Origin: Nereocystis luetkeana
Lineage: Eukaryota > Sar > Phaeophyceae > Laminariales > Laminariaceae
Length of the DNA stretch: 64,000 bases
Direction: 5' to 3'
Assembly: GCA_031213475.1 (NCBI GenBank)
Contig: JARUPZ010000026.1
Coordinates: 6,245,785-6,309,784, forward strand
Every line of letters starts with the position of its first letter. Position 1 is the first letter of the stretch. Positions 35,861 through 49,200 of this stretch are shown here, piece after piece. The notes under the pieces are model-generated. The model had not been told where the DNA came from. It worked only from the letters and a program-made list of their open reading frames with translations, and did not search any database. Made by a program: the position numbers and the translations under genes.

Positions 35861-38800
35861 CTACTTGGTACCATGCATGGCCGTAGTCGCATGACAGTAG
35901 ACCACCGCAACCCTTTAATGCCGGGGCGGAGCACATCGGGGTTTTCGCCGGAGCGGGGGGCGGGGGGTACTCCTTTGTTGTTTGCTTCAGTTAATTTGAC
36001 CATTGACCGCGCATCCCTTTTGAGACGGGGGGTGGGGGGGGGGGGGGGGGGGGGGGGGGGTGATGCTCGTTGTATGATCGAAAATGTGGCCCACGACATC
36101 CATTTCTTGGGCTATAGCTTTGTGTTGTTTGTCCACAGGGACGGCGGCTGGGTCTCGTTCGCGTGCAAAACGTCGACCACCCCATGAACAGCTACTACAT
36201 AAAAAAAAGAAAGTATGCGTGTTTGAGAAGCCGACTATGTAGGGAAGCTCCATTTTTTTTTTGTTTCTTACGTTTATCCCCCTCCATCGATATGTGCAGC
36301 AGCACGAGATTCAACGTCGATCGCTCATGAACATTCATTCCACCCCCCCGAGAAACGTTTTCGTCGAGTATTCAGGTTCTGATTGGGGATAACATATATG
36401 TCTTGAACGTCTTCGGATCCTGGGTTCCCTTTCCACATGTTGTGTGGAGGGTCTGGTCGGAACGTGCACACTTTCAGACGGCCAAATAACGTAATACTAA
36501 CACACAACTCAAAATAAGCCCAACGAAAACGACACATATCTTATATATTCGCACGACGCTTGCCAGGGTGGAGGGCGCACCCAATTCCCGCCCCCACCCC
36601 CCTTACCCTCCGCCCCCCTTCCCCCCCCCGCCCCATCACGTAGTGTTTACGGCGAGGCACACACGAGGCAGTTACATAGCACCCCCATTGCTCTCTCTGA
36701 AACTATAGCCACACCGGAAAATAAACAAATTCATTGAATGAAGCGGTCATCCAATGCAATGAAGCTCGCGCCAGACGCGAGGTTCTTCGTTCTTGGAGGC
36801 GGGTGCAGCTCAAGCCTCCATGCGACTCGCCGAAAACCTCTCGGTGCGTCGCATTTTGGTGCAAGCGATGTTTATGCCTGGTCGGTTAAAGCCCTACGCG
36901 TTCAGTCCCGGCATCGTAGGGATGCGCGGGTCTATGGCCATACGGCTACGGTCGTGCATGGACAGGATGAATATGTGTTGCATTCACATTGCACCGTTAT
37001 TTTTACCCAGCTACATCAGTGCACCCGTTGCCCATCACGATTTTTTTATCTTAGTCGAGAGAGAACACACTCTGTGGTTAACATACTGCTGTGAGATAGA
37101 GAAAACAAACAAACAAACAAACAAACAAACAAACACAAACTAATAAAAAAAGGGTTAGAAAAATGTCAACGTACCGGGCGCGAGAACACAACTACACAAG
37201 CCATACAAGAAAATAAGAACGAAGAGAACATGTTCCACCAAAACTCCCCCTTATCCCCCATTTTTTTACTATCCACGTTTGGTTTTGACTACAATATATT
37301 AGTATGTTTCCTCGTAGTAATAATACTATTATTATTTCTCTTGCCATCCGACAATGTGTCAGCATGATCTTCAACATTGATCATTCATACCTTTCCCGAA
37401 AGAAGAAAACTATCGTAAACAAATAAATGCGAATATATATTATGTGTTTCATACTCACTGCGGTCCTGCATGCTGTTTCCGTTCTCTCGTTCTGCGTCTC
37501 GTTTTATTTTTCAGCGAAGACACCTTCCACTCCTCTGGAGGGGCAGCAGGAAGAGGGGGCTCTGGCCCACCCGTCGGGTCAAGGTTGCGTCTCCTCTGGC
37601 AGGCCGGGAGCGCCGCCGATCTGTACTGCATGGACGAGCTCAAGAGTCTCGAGGTGCACCGCGCTGACTGATATACAATCACTTCTGCTGCCGTTCCTTC
37701 TATTTTTCTGCGTGTAGCCACCCGACAACGTGCGTGCGGCATGAAATCCATTTTTTTTATCACCCAGAAACATGAAACACAAACCCCGAAAGAAGAAGAA
37801 GAAGAAGAAGAAGAAGAAGAAGAAGAAGAAGAAGAAGAAGAAGAAGAAGAAGAAGAAGAAGAAGAAGAAGAAGAAGAAGAAGAAGAAGAAGAAGAAGAAG
37901 AAGAAGAAGAAGAAGAAGAAGAAGAAGAAGAAGAAGAAGAAGAAAAAGAAAAACGAGACGCGCGCGTTCTACGATAGAGGTAGCACATTTCCGTTGAAAT
38001 GTTTTTTGGACAACGGGGTTCCTCCACGCAAAAATCGTCGGAATTGACGCGTTTTACGATAGAGGTAGCATATTTCCGACCAAAGTGTTTTCTGAATGAC
38101 GGGATTCATCATCCCTAAATCGTCACAATGTTAATCTTGTTTCGAAAAATGGCGTTTTTGTATACTTGGGCCATGGGGTTTTTCGTCGGGATGCAATTTG
38201 TTTTTCACTGAGGTCGGTTATCGGGTGAAGTATGGAGCCCTTCAAGTGAGGAGCCTCAGAAAAATCCAGGTAAACCTCTATCGTAGAACGCCGCAAAAAA
38301 GTCAATTATTTGACACGTCGCGTCGGACAGGTCATGATTTAGATCCTCTGCCAAAAGTTCCTCGCCTGTACCATTGTGAGAGGTTGTGCTGGATCTGCAC
38401 AGTCTCAGATAGATCCAACCCAGGAAACAACAGCATGTACTACAGTGGGTCATCGTGCATTTTACGCTTGCCACCCGGGAACACGACCTACAGTAAATCG
38501 CGCAACAGGCCGGGAAAATGTGTTCCTTTTACGATCTACGTAGATCATGAATTGAGAGCCGATGACCAGCCTGGGGTGTGATTCATTTGTTAGTTGTTTT
38601 CCCCGTTTTGCGTTGTGGTTTGAGCGTGTACGTATATATTCCGGAGATTTTAGTTTCAGTTTTTTAGTGTTTCTGTTTTTTTTATGCATTGTATGCGCGT
38701 GTGTTTCTTCGTATTTTCATGATTGTTTTGTTCGTCTTGGCTCTCTCCCCTTTCCATTTCCCTTCGCTGCAGGCAATGTCCTCCGGCAGGCTGAGGGTAG

Positions 38801-41800
38801 CCACGCTCGTCAGCTTTGACAGCTCGAAGGTCAACCACCCCGCGGCTCCTCTCCCCTCTTTCTTCCGCCATCGCCACCATCACCATCACAACCACCACCA
38901 CCACCATCACCAAGGCCTCCAGCACCAGTCTAAACCTCAGCTCCAACCTCGAACCCAAGCCCTAGCTCTAGCTCAAGAGCAGGAGCGAGTACACAATCAG
39001 GATCAAGAGCTGGAGGAAGAGCTGGAGCAAGAGCTGAAGCGAGAGCAGAAGCAAGAGCTGAAGCAAGGCCTGGAGCAAGACCTGGAGCGAGAGCTGGAGC
39101 GAGAGCTGGAGCGAGAGCTGGAGCAAGAGCTGGAGCTAGACCGAGCGTACCACGAGCAAGCGAGAGCTCAGGATATAGCGAAAGCCAGAGCCCACAATAG
39201 CAGCCGGCGCCGCTTCCCCCACCACCCCGACACTCCGCCCCGCAGCCTGGGCGACAACTCACCCCGCGAGCCTCTAGCCTCAGCCGCCACCGGTAACAGC
39301 AGTTCATCGGGTACCCCGGGTTACAGCTCTGATAGGCCTGGTACCAGTGGTGGTGGTAGTTGGGGCGGCAGTCGGGGGGGTTGGGGAGGGGGGCGGTGGG
39401 GTGGTAGTAGTGATGGTGGTGGGGGTTGGGGTGGGGGTCGGGGTGGTTGGGGAGGGGGGGGGGTGGGGTCGTGATGGTGGTGGTGGTGGTGGTGGTGGTG
39501 GTGGTGGTGGTGGTGGTGGTGGTGATCGTGGTCATGGTAAGGATGCAGCTGCCACGGGCGCTGCCGCTGCGGCTAGCCTAGACCCGGACCGGCGACGTGC
39601 GTCGCCCTCAGCCGCGGCGATGATGTCTGCCCCCGAGCGAGGGCTCGGAATGGCGTCAGCGGCCTCCAGGGCTAACGCGGCTTCGCGCGGGGTGTTCGCT
39701 TTCTCGTCAAGCATTCCTCGGCCACCACCGCTCACCGCGAGCGGTAGTCGCGGTAGTGGTGGCGGTGGCGGTAGTGGCAGGGGTGAAGACTGTACCGCGT
39801 TGGAGCCGGGAGAAGAAGGGGCCAAGCCCCCCCTCTTGCCGGGGAAACATCGGAAGCACTTCGTTGCCAACAGGTGAGGGGTGGTGCGGCGCCGTCGGCA
39901 TGACCGCCTTTCGTACCGCTCACATTTGTATTTTTCAACTGTTATAGCTATCCTCTCACCCCCACCCCCCAAACTCACTCCCACCCCTCCGTCCCGGCAT
40001 GGCAGGGATGCGAGGGTCTATGGGCGTACGACTACGCCCATGCGCGATAATGAGTACACCCCCCCTCCCCCCCCCCACACACATGCCCCCATCTCTACCC
40101 CCACCCCTTTTCTCTCCCTTCCCCCGATCCCCCCAACGCGTGTGTTAGCCTTTTGCAGAGGGGTTAGCCCCCCGCCCAAACGTGATAAATGATACCAGGT
40201 ACCTCCTTTTTTACATGAGGAGATATTTTTACTACAACTATTAATAGTGAGTCACCCAAACGCCTTTTTTTGTTCTTCCAAGAAACGTTGAAGAAAAACA
40301 AAATAACGTGCAACCCGACGAAGAAACCGAGCGTAGCTTAGGGCGTAATCACAAAACGAGTCGCCCGCCAACGGTGTTTTTGTCTTTCCAAGAAAATTTG
40401 AAGAAAACACAAAAACAAAACGTGCAACACGACGGAGAAACCAAGCGCCGCTTTACTGTATGGGCGTAATCACAACAAATAGTGTAAAAACAAACACGAA
40501 TTGGGAAAATCCGACGACGATGTTGGGGTAACCCTTTCGCGAGAGCAGTTGCGGTTTGGGGACAACCCGCTCAATTGCTTTGAGTAGTTTGTCCCCGAAA
40601 CGGGAACCCGGTCTAAACAAGTGTAGCTGTATATCTAGTAGCACCTGATTTTTTTCTTGAGCAACCTACCTCACATGAGAAGCTCCTTCCTGATGCTGAA
40701 TCAAGCCAACCGAAGCACATTTTTAGAAGAAAAAAAAAACATTTTGGGACAAAACCGCGATGAAAAAAGTGTCATCGCTTTGACGAAGTAGTTCCCACTG
40801 ACCAAACTAATCGTGCAATAGCAGGAGTGGGATGTATACCGGGTAGACGTTCCTCGGCTCGTTAGCTCCTCCGTCAGGCAGAAATATTTTCGGCCTACAA
40901 AGTGCTCGACCTCTATTCCGTAGCACGCGGCCCGGACCCGCCTTCGTTTACCTCCCACCCCTACCCCCCTCCCCCTCGCCTCAGCCTTATTTTCCATGAA
41001 ACCCCTCGTACGTGCTATGTGGTACGAGGCGTAGTTTTGTTTCTGCGTTATAAGGCAATATAGTCGGACTGACGGAGCTCGTCAGCTGGGGGACTAAATG
41101 CCCGGTATCCACATTTGTGTTGAACAACCGAGAGCTTTCTAAGCGATCAACGCGTGTTGTGAGGACAAGGGAGCCCACAACTCCTTCCCCCCGTGACCCT
41201 GGAGAAACATCCACATCACGTTTTAGGCAACCCATCTGGGGGAGCATAGAACCCCCGCGTATCCCCTTAGATCAGTTTTCTTTTACACGAAATCGCATCA
41301 ATCAGCTCAATCAGACGATGGCACGAGAAAACCCCGCACTTGCTATATTAGCACCTTTACTGGGGGGCATAGGATTGTTCGTCGGGTTCCTGAGCCTGCA
41401 TTTGTTTTTAAAACAAAATAACAAAGTCAGCTTTCGACTTATGTACAAGTTTAAGTTCAGGCCAGAACAGATTATCGGCCATCGGGTTTTTGTCAAGCCC
41501 CATTCAATCGGACCGCACTGGCTTCCGTTGTAGGGGGGGGGGGGCAAACCACTTGGAAATTATAGTAATAGTTTCAGTGGTACAACGATTCCTGGGTCTT
41601 GAAACCGTTTTCGGGTGGCCTTGCCTTGGTATGGAGCTCTCCTCAAATAAATGAGGAGGTTCATCAGGAAGATTTGCATGATTCACCCCTCTACCGCCCA
41701 TCCCTACCGTTAACCCGCCCTTCCCCACCCCTTGCGCGGTCCTTTTTCCCCACCCGTCCACCTCCCCCCCCCCCGCTCTGGAATTGCCTACACCGGAAAT

Positions 41801-44800
41801 GAAATTAAGTCATTGAACCTGTAATTCAGATGCAAGTCCGCCTCAAAAGCGGTTCTTGGTAGGATGCAGCTCATCCTTCATGCGACTCGTCAGACACCTC
41901 ACGGCAATTCGCGCTTGGTGCAAGCAATGCCTGCCTGGTCGCGGAAAACCCGACGTGCCCCGTCCCTGCATTGTAGGGATGTGGCGGTCTATAGTCGTAC
42001 GACTACGGCCATGTAGGGTATCGAGTAACCCCCCCCCCCCTCCCCCCCAGCTGGTCATATGACTGCAGGTATGTATGATGCTGACTGCAACCCCCCACCC
42101 TCCCAACCACGTATTATATATATATATATATAGGTTGTGTTGGCGTCGGTTGGCAACGACACTGTACAACACGCCGCTCACTACGTGAGCTAGACAACCA
42201 GGGTACCGCTTTTTTTCTTTTTCTTTTTTTGGCGGTGGGTCACAGCTGGTTGTCGAAGTTAGATCGTTTGTGCGAGGTGAAGAACCTTTACTCCGCACAA
42301 GTGGGAATGGTCGTATCACGTAGTGTTTATGGCAAGGCACCCCAAGAGACAGTTACTTAATACTCCCATTCATTGCTGTCTCTGGAAATGCCTACACCGA
42401 AAATTATATCACTTAGTGAAGCTGTCACCCATGTGCAAGTCCGCCTCAAACGCAGTTCTTAGTAGGATGCAGCTCACCCTTTGTGCGACTCGCCAGACAC
42501 CTCACGTCGCTAGGCGCTTCGTCCAAGCAATGCCTGCCTGGTGGGTGAACACCCGATATGCTTCGTCCCGGCATGGTAGGGATGTGAGGGTCTATGGCCA
42601 TACGACTACGGCCATGCATGAGATCGAGTACATCTCTCCTATCGAGTACACCTCCCCCCCCCTCCCCCTCTCCATCCCCACATTCATCCGACTCTCCCAT
42701 TCCGCTCCCTCCCCACCCTAACACCAACCCTTCACACCCGCCCTCCCCATCCAAGCCCTCTGTATCTGCTGTAAACCGGCATATAGCAGCGATGCTTCGT
42801 AGCCAGCTTGCTTTGCTGTCGAACATTTGATCACTCCCGTTTGGTGCTCGGCGCTGTTTTTGTGATTTATTGTGACCCGTTCTACGACAGGGGTAGCACA
42901 TTTCCGCTATTTTGTTTCTGAAGGACGGGGTTCCTAGACCCCAAATCGTCGGAACGTCAACCTTGAATTAAAAAAAAGAACAATTTGTAGACTTACGTGG
43001 CCCATGCGATTATTCGCCGCGATGCAGTTTAATTTTTGCTGGAGTCAGTTTTCGGATGAGATATGTATATGGAGCTCCTTAAGTGAGGAGCATCATAAAA
43101 GTTAGGGTGAACCTCTATCGTAGAACGCCTCTTGTTTGTTCCGGTGCGATTTATCCGCCAACACCACCAACACCACCAACACCACCAACACCATCGCCAC
43201 CACCACCCCCACTACCACCATCGCCATCACCACCATCACTACCACCATCACTACCACCATCACCACCACCACCAACACCAACACCACAAGCACCACCACC
43301 ACCACCACTACCACCGCCACCACTACCACCGCCACCACTACCACCGCCACCACCACTACCACTACCACCGCCACCACCACCATCACTACCATCACCACCA
43401 CCACCATCATCACCACCACCACCAACACCAACACCACCACCAACACCACCAACACCACCAACACCACCACCACCATCGCCACCACCGCCACCCCCACTAC
43501 CACCATCACCACCATTCCCACCTTTACCATCATCATCACCACCACCACCAACACCACCAACACCACCACCCCTCGCTTCCGTCACCACCGCCACCACCAC
43601 CACTACCACCACTATTACCGCCACCACCATCCCCACCACCAATACCGCTACCAGAGGGTCTCTCGCTAAGCTAACTGTATTGCCCCACGTTTTTATTTTT
43701 CTACATATAAAACTCTGAGCGGAAATATTAGGACCGCTTGCTGTTGGCATTGATGGCTAAACGCTCCTTAAATTTGCGGTCAGACTGATGCCACTCTGGA
43801 CCGAAATGCAAGGACCGTTCGAGTATGACTCTGAAGACCAGACGTTCCATACCTCGGACAGATCATACAGATCAGACGCAGATCATGATCTATCTATACA
43901 TCTATCTACATAGCTATCTACGGTAGATCGTCTACAGTAGTTCCTCACCTACCTGTGCCGTTGTGGGAGGCTGTGGAGGATCTGCTTGGGTACAGATCCA
44001 ACCCAGGAGACACGCCCTATAGATCATCGTGCAGATTATTGTGCGGCTCCCTCCCGGCAACGTGAGCTAGATCATACAGATCATACAGATCATACACATC
44101 AGGAATATATTGATATATCTGCCTTGAGAGGTCTAGAGCATCAAGTGGGAATGATCTGTACATGATCTGTCCGTCCGAGGTGCGAAACGTTCCTAATATT
44201 TCCGTCCATTCCAGAGCGGCACAAGCGTACATGATCTGTCCGTCCGAGGTGCGAAACGTTCCTAATATTTCCGTCCATTCCAGAGCGGCACAAGTACCGC
44301 CTGATTACTGCTGATACATTGCGCAACTCTTTTGATGTCGATTGTTTTCTACTTTTTCTTCGATCATCATGGCTTTGGTCTTATATCAACCCCTTCAGAA
44401 CTACAGTCTCATTTTGGGGGCACACGACTCAAGTTTCAAGTAATTCGTCCCCAAAACGAGACTGCGGTCCTTAAAAGGGTTAAAACCCGTTTGTTGTTTT
44501 CACCATCGTGTCGGGAGTATATATATATATTATAAATGGTATATATGTATATGGTTTGTTTGATTCTTAACCCTGTTTCGTTTCCTCTTCTTGTTTTTTT
44601 TGTCTCGTTTGAATAAACTCCGCCGTCGCCACCGCCAACAGAGGAGGGAGTTCAGCAAGCCCGAGGGATTACTTTCCGGAAATCCCCACCGGAGGGAGCG
44701 ACGTGAGCGAGGTAGTCGTGTCTCCCGAGGGAGGGGACGATTCTCGGGAGTCCCCGTTTCTGGAAGCGGCGTTACCTTCCTCCTACGCCAACGCCAAAGT

Positions 44801-45811
44801 CAAAGGCGCCGGCAGCGAGGAAGGAAGAGGAGGAGAAGACCGTGATCACGGGTATGGGGAGGGTGGGGGCGGCGGGGCTCGCGCTGCGATAGAGAGGGGG
44901 CAAACATCGTTCTTCAAGGAGGTGAGGCGAAAGAAAAATAAAATAAAATAACAATCGTGCGTACACACCTGGTACACATATATATGTTTCGTGTTTCATT
45001 TTGTCATCGGACAATGCGCATTGTGACTGAGTGTGTAAGAAGGTTGAGTCAGGAAAACAAACGAACGACGACAAAATCTCGAAGAAACAGGACGTAAGAA
45101 GACATAAAACCTTACCTGGTACAGTGTATACCTGATATGGTATCGTTTCCCTCTGTTGTTATGTGAAGGTGTTACCTACTTACTGAGCTATGGGGGTAAA
45201 AGACCGATCGATTAGACCCTGCCCAGGGTAGTCCTTACAACAGTTCCCCAAACTACTTAATCCACACTATTAAATAACTTAAGCCAGCAACTTATTAATG
45301 TCCTCCACCCCTACCCCGCGTACATGTTAATACTGTTTTTTCGTTTGCCGTCCGACTATGTGCGGCACGAGCGTCAACGTTGATAATTCGTGAAACTTTC
45401 CCCGCATGCCGTTTCAACACTATACACTTGGTAGCTAGGGTGTCGACCGACTCCTGTGACGGTTTTCGTTTGCCTGGGTTTTAGCATCGTTGTTTCATGT
45501 GGTTTATTGTTGCCTTCCGACAATATCGAGGAAGCACGAGCTTTACGTCGACAACTCGTTATTCAAGGTGGGGAGGGAAAAGAGATTAAAACGAATAAAC
45601 GAACAAACAAACGGGCAAGAAGGCAAACAAACAAACGAACCAGAAGGCAAAACACACAACAGACAAACAAACGAGCAAACGAACAAACACACAAACAAAA
45701 CGAACAAACAAAACAAACAAACACACAAACAAAACGAACAAACAAACAAACGAACAAACAAACAAACAAACAAACAAACAAACATCTATCCAGCAAACGA
45801 ACGCCACTCAC

Positions 45812-45842
<31 letters not shown>

Positions 45843-46170
45843 GTGTTCGTACACGAGCTGTTAGATTAGAATATATATACGAAGTATATATATTATATCG
45901 TATGGGCTCAGGCCGCAAAACCCTGAGCGACAGAGTATGATGGCTTCAGTTCGTGCTCCCCCCACGGCGTGCTACAGAGTAGTAGGTGGCTGGGACATCT
46001 CCCCGCTTTTCGCAGCGTGGGGGTGGAAACACCCTCCTTGAAGAGACAAATAATTGAGCGATGTAGCAAATCCCGCAACTTGTCGACAATCTCTCAAGTT
46101 GGTACGCCTATCAGGGTGTGCCAGACTGTCCAATGTCTCCACAAGGGTGTTTTCACGCCCAGCTTTTGCA

Positions 46171-46204
<34 letters not shown>

Positions 46205-49200
46205 GTACTCGATAGGAGAGATGTACTCGATATCATGCATGGCCGTAGTCGTATGACCATAGACGTTGCAGAGGGGGGGGGGGGGGGGGGGGGGGGTCCA
46301 GGCCACCTGTCTGTATAAATGTAAAAAACGGGTGGGGGAAACCGCGGAACCCAGTGCATTGGCCGATAACAAACACTAGGGGGCACAAGAGGAAGCGCGG
46401 GTGAGCCCACCGGCCTAATCGAATCAACTACCTGCTATAAACATTATCGGCACAGGCGCAGAAGAGTGCTCGTGTCAACACAAAGTTAAATCAGGATGCA
46501 CGAAATGCAGGCAACGACGGCACAGAGGTGGTTCCATGAGTTTGGAACTCTAAATGTTCATTGGGGGGTGACTCGCGATCCCCCAACCATTCTGCGTCTC
46601 CGACCAGTCCAAGGACGGAGAAAAAAAAAAGGATGTCGGACATCTCCTGACCATCCCACCCACCCACCCACCCACCCACCCACCCACCGACCTAGTTTAT
46701 ATACATGCAGTAGCTTCTGGCTCGACAACGCTTCGTAGCCGGGAGGATGCCGCGAGCAGCTTCCCGCACTCAGCCCTACCTCAGTGCGGGAACAAGCTAC
46801 AGCAGCGGGGATGCAACCAGATGGACCCTTAGCGGGAACAAACTTGATGGGCACACGACGCCTTTTGGCTCGAGGATCTAACACAACGCAGCGGGAGACA
46901 TACAGGAAAAGGCAGAAAATGGACGCAGACCAACCTCTGCACCGTGTATGTGTGCATGAGGCCTAGTCTATGCGTCAAGGTTTTACTTTCAGGATGGCCG
47001 CCGCGCGCGGAGATATATTCTCGGTGGGAGCATCCAATCCAACACTTTATAGCTACAGTACAATGCCTCTATCTCGAGGTGGAAACCCACCCAGTCTATA
47101 TATCCGTTGTTCCGCTTCCAGGAAGACGAGAGTGATTGAACCCCCCCCCCCCGGTATATGGTAAGGCACTCACGAGACATGTACTTAGTGTAACCAGTAT
47201 TGTCTGTGGAATTTGCCACACCGGAAAAGCTGATCTAAGTCATTCGATCCTGTCATCCGTTTGCAAGAATTTACGTGCAAGGTGCCAAAGTCCGCCTCAC
47301 AAGCGGCCCTCAGTAGGAAGCAGACTCGCCCCTTCCTGCGACTCGCCGAACACGTCACGGCGCTTTGTGCTTGATGCGATCAATGTCTGCCTGGTCGGTG
47401 ATACCTTGACGTGCACCATTTTCCCGGTATTTTTGGGATATCAGGGTATATGCTCATACGACGGTGGCCCTGTATGACAATGAATACACCTCCCGCCCCG
47501 TCTCACTACCCCTATCCCCCCCCTCCCCTCTCCTCTCCTCTCATCTCCTCTACTCCCCTCTCCTCTCATCTCCTCTCCTCCCCTCTCCTCCCTCCTCCCC
47601 CACCCCCCCTCCCCCTCCCCCTCTCCCCCTCTTCACCTCTTCTCTGCTCAAAACCTACAATAAAAATATTTCCCATCATAAAACGTTAAAAACACTAAAA
47701 TATAAAGCAAGCGAATTGGAACGGAGGCGGAGAAGGAGCATCGTCGATTCAGCATCCAGCAAACAAAAACTCTCGGCCGGCCTATAAGACCCCCGAGTCA
47801 ACCTCATCCATGGCCACATGCCTACCAGAGAGGAGGGGCGCTGAAGAGGAAAAACCAATGCAAGCCGCTAGCTCGGGGGGGAGGAGCGGGGTCAGCGGCA
47901 CCGGGGGCAGGAGGGGAGAGCGGGGGGGAGGGGTGGCGAGGGGGGAACTTGGGAGGTCGCAAGGTCTGCCGCGAGAGTTCCAGGATTTGGGAAATCCTGG
48001 GGAACGTCGAATCAAGAAGGGGTCGGTTTCCACGGGGAGGATTGTAACCCACCCCGGGTCAAAGGTGAGTAGGCGTGTGTACATGGGAGTGCGTATTCTT
48101 TGCCGTGCTGTGAAGGTTGTACGTACCTAGTATGCACGGCGTATCACATGTTTTTGAGTTTTCAACTTGTTCGTTTCTCTTTGTTTATTTATCTGTTGTT
48201 GTTGGTGTTGTTGTTCGCTACTACTCCGTCGGTTTTTTCACCTCCCAACTCTCCCTCTCACTCCCACACTCAGCACTTTCCCAAAACCCCCGCCTTTCTC
48301 CACACCGACCGACCCCCATTCCAGCACCCACACCCACCGCAACTCCCGCCCAAAGCTCCCGCTCAACTCCCGCCCCCAACACTGTCCACACCCCGACCCT
48401 CATACGCATTCCACCTCAATGCTAACCAGCCCCAACCCCCGTTACTAGCCTGTCGTTTACACCCCACTCCCACCCCAATCTCCATCTCAACCCTGACCCC
48501 GACCTTCACCTCCACGACAACCCGATGCCCAACTCCCCTCCTAACGGTACCTCTGCTCTCCACCCACATACACCACCCCAACCCCTACCCCCACCATCTG
48601 AACCCAGACCTCCTCAATCCCGTCTCCACCCCAATGTAAACATCTCCCCCAACCCACACCCCCATCCCAACCCTCAATCATGTTTTCCTTACGTGTTGAC
48701 CCCCACCACTATTACCCCCCACCGTCCCCCACCACCCCCATCACCCATACCGTGCGCTGCTCCATCACCTATTTCGACCCCCCCCCCCGCCCCAATCTCA
48801 ACTTCCACCCGAATCTTTACCCCGATACGAGCCACATCCCCCTCAAAAGAAGGTTGTATTACGGGGGACCATAGTTAACAGGGCCTGTGGTATACATAAA
48901 AACCTATATGTTTAAGCCTTTTTACTAACAATATTTGGTCCTGTTAACTATGCCCCCCCGTAATAGTAGGAAGCATGCTCACCTTACGTGCGACGAGGCG
49001 AATCACTCACGGCGCTTCGCGCGCGCGGCGCAAGCGATGTCTACCCCTGGCCGGTACAACCCGACGTGCGCCGTCCCGGGATGTTGTAGGGATGCGAGGA
49101 GGGTCTGCGACTATGTACGACTACGGCTACGGCCATGTATGATTTAAGTACACCATTTTCTGGCACTTTGAGGGATGCGACCGTCTCTATGGTCATGATG

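Noticed and set aside
36140..36190. Candidate exon after TGTCCACAG (RDGGWVSFACKTSTT)
   Set aside because: Soon reaches a stop, has no good donor, and exons 21 and 22 already join perfectly without it.
37741..37977. Poly-Glu, poly-Lys and poly-Ser reading frames
   Set aside because: Produced by the (GAA)n array in all frames.
43083..43750. Long Pro-, Thr-, His-, Val- and Gly-rich frames
   Set aside because: All frames of a (CCA)n array stay open; no splice or domain support.
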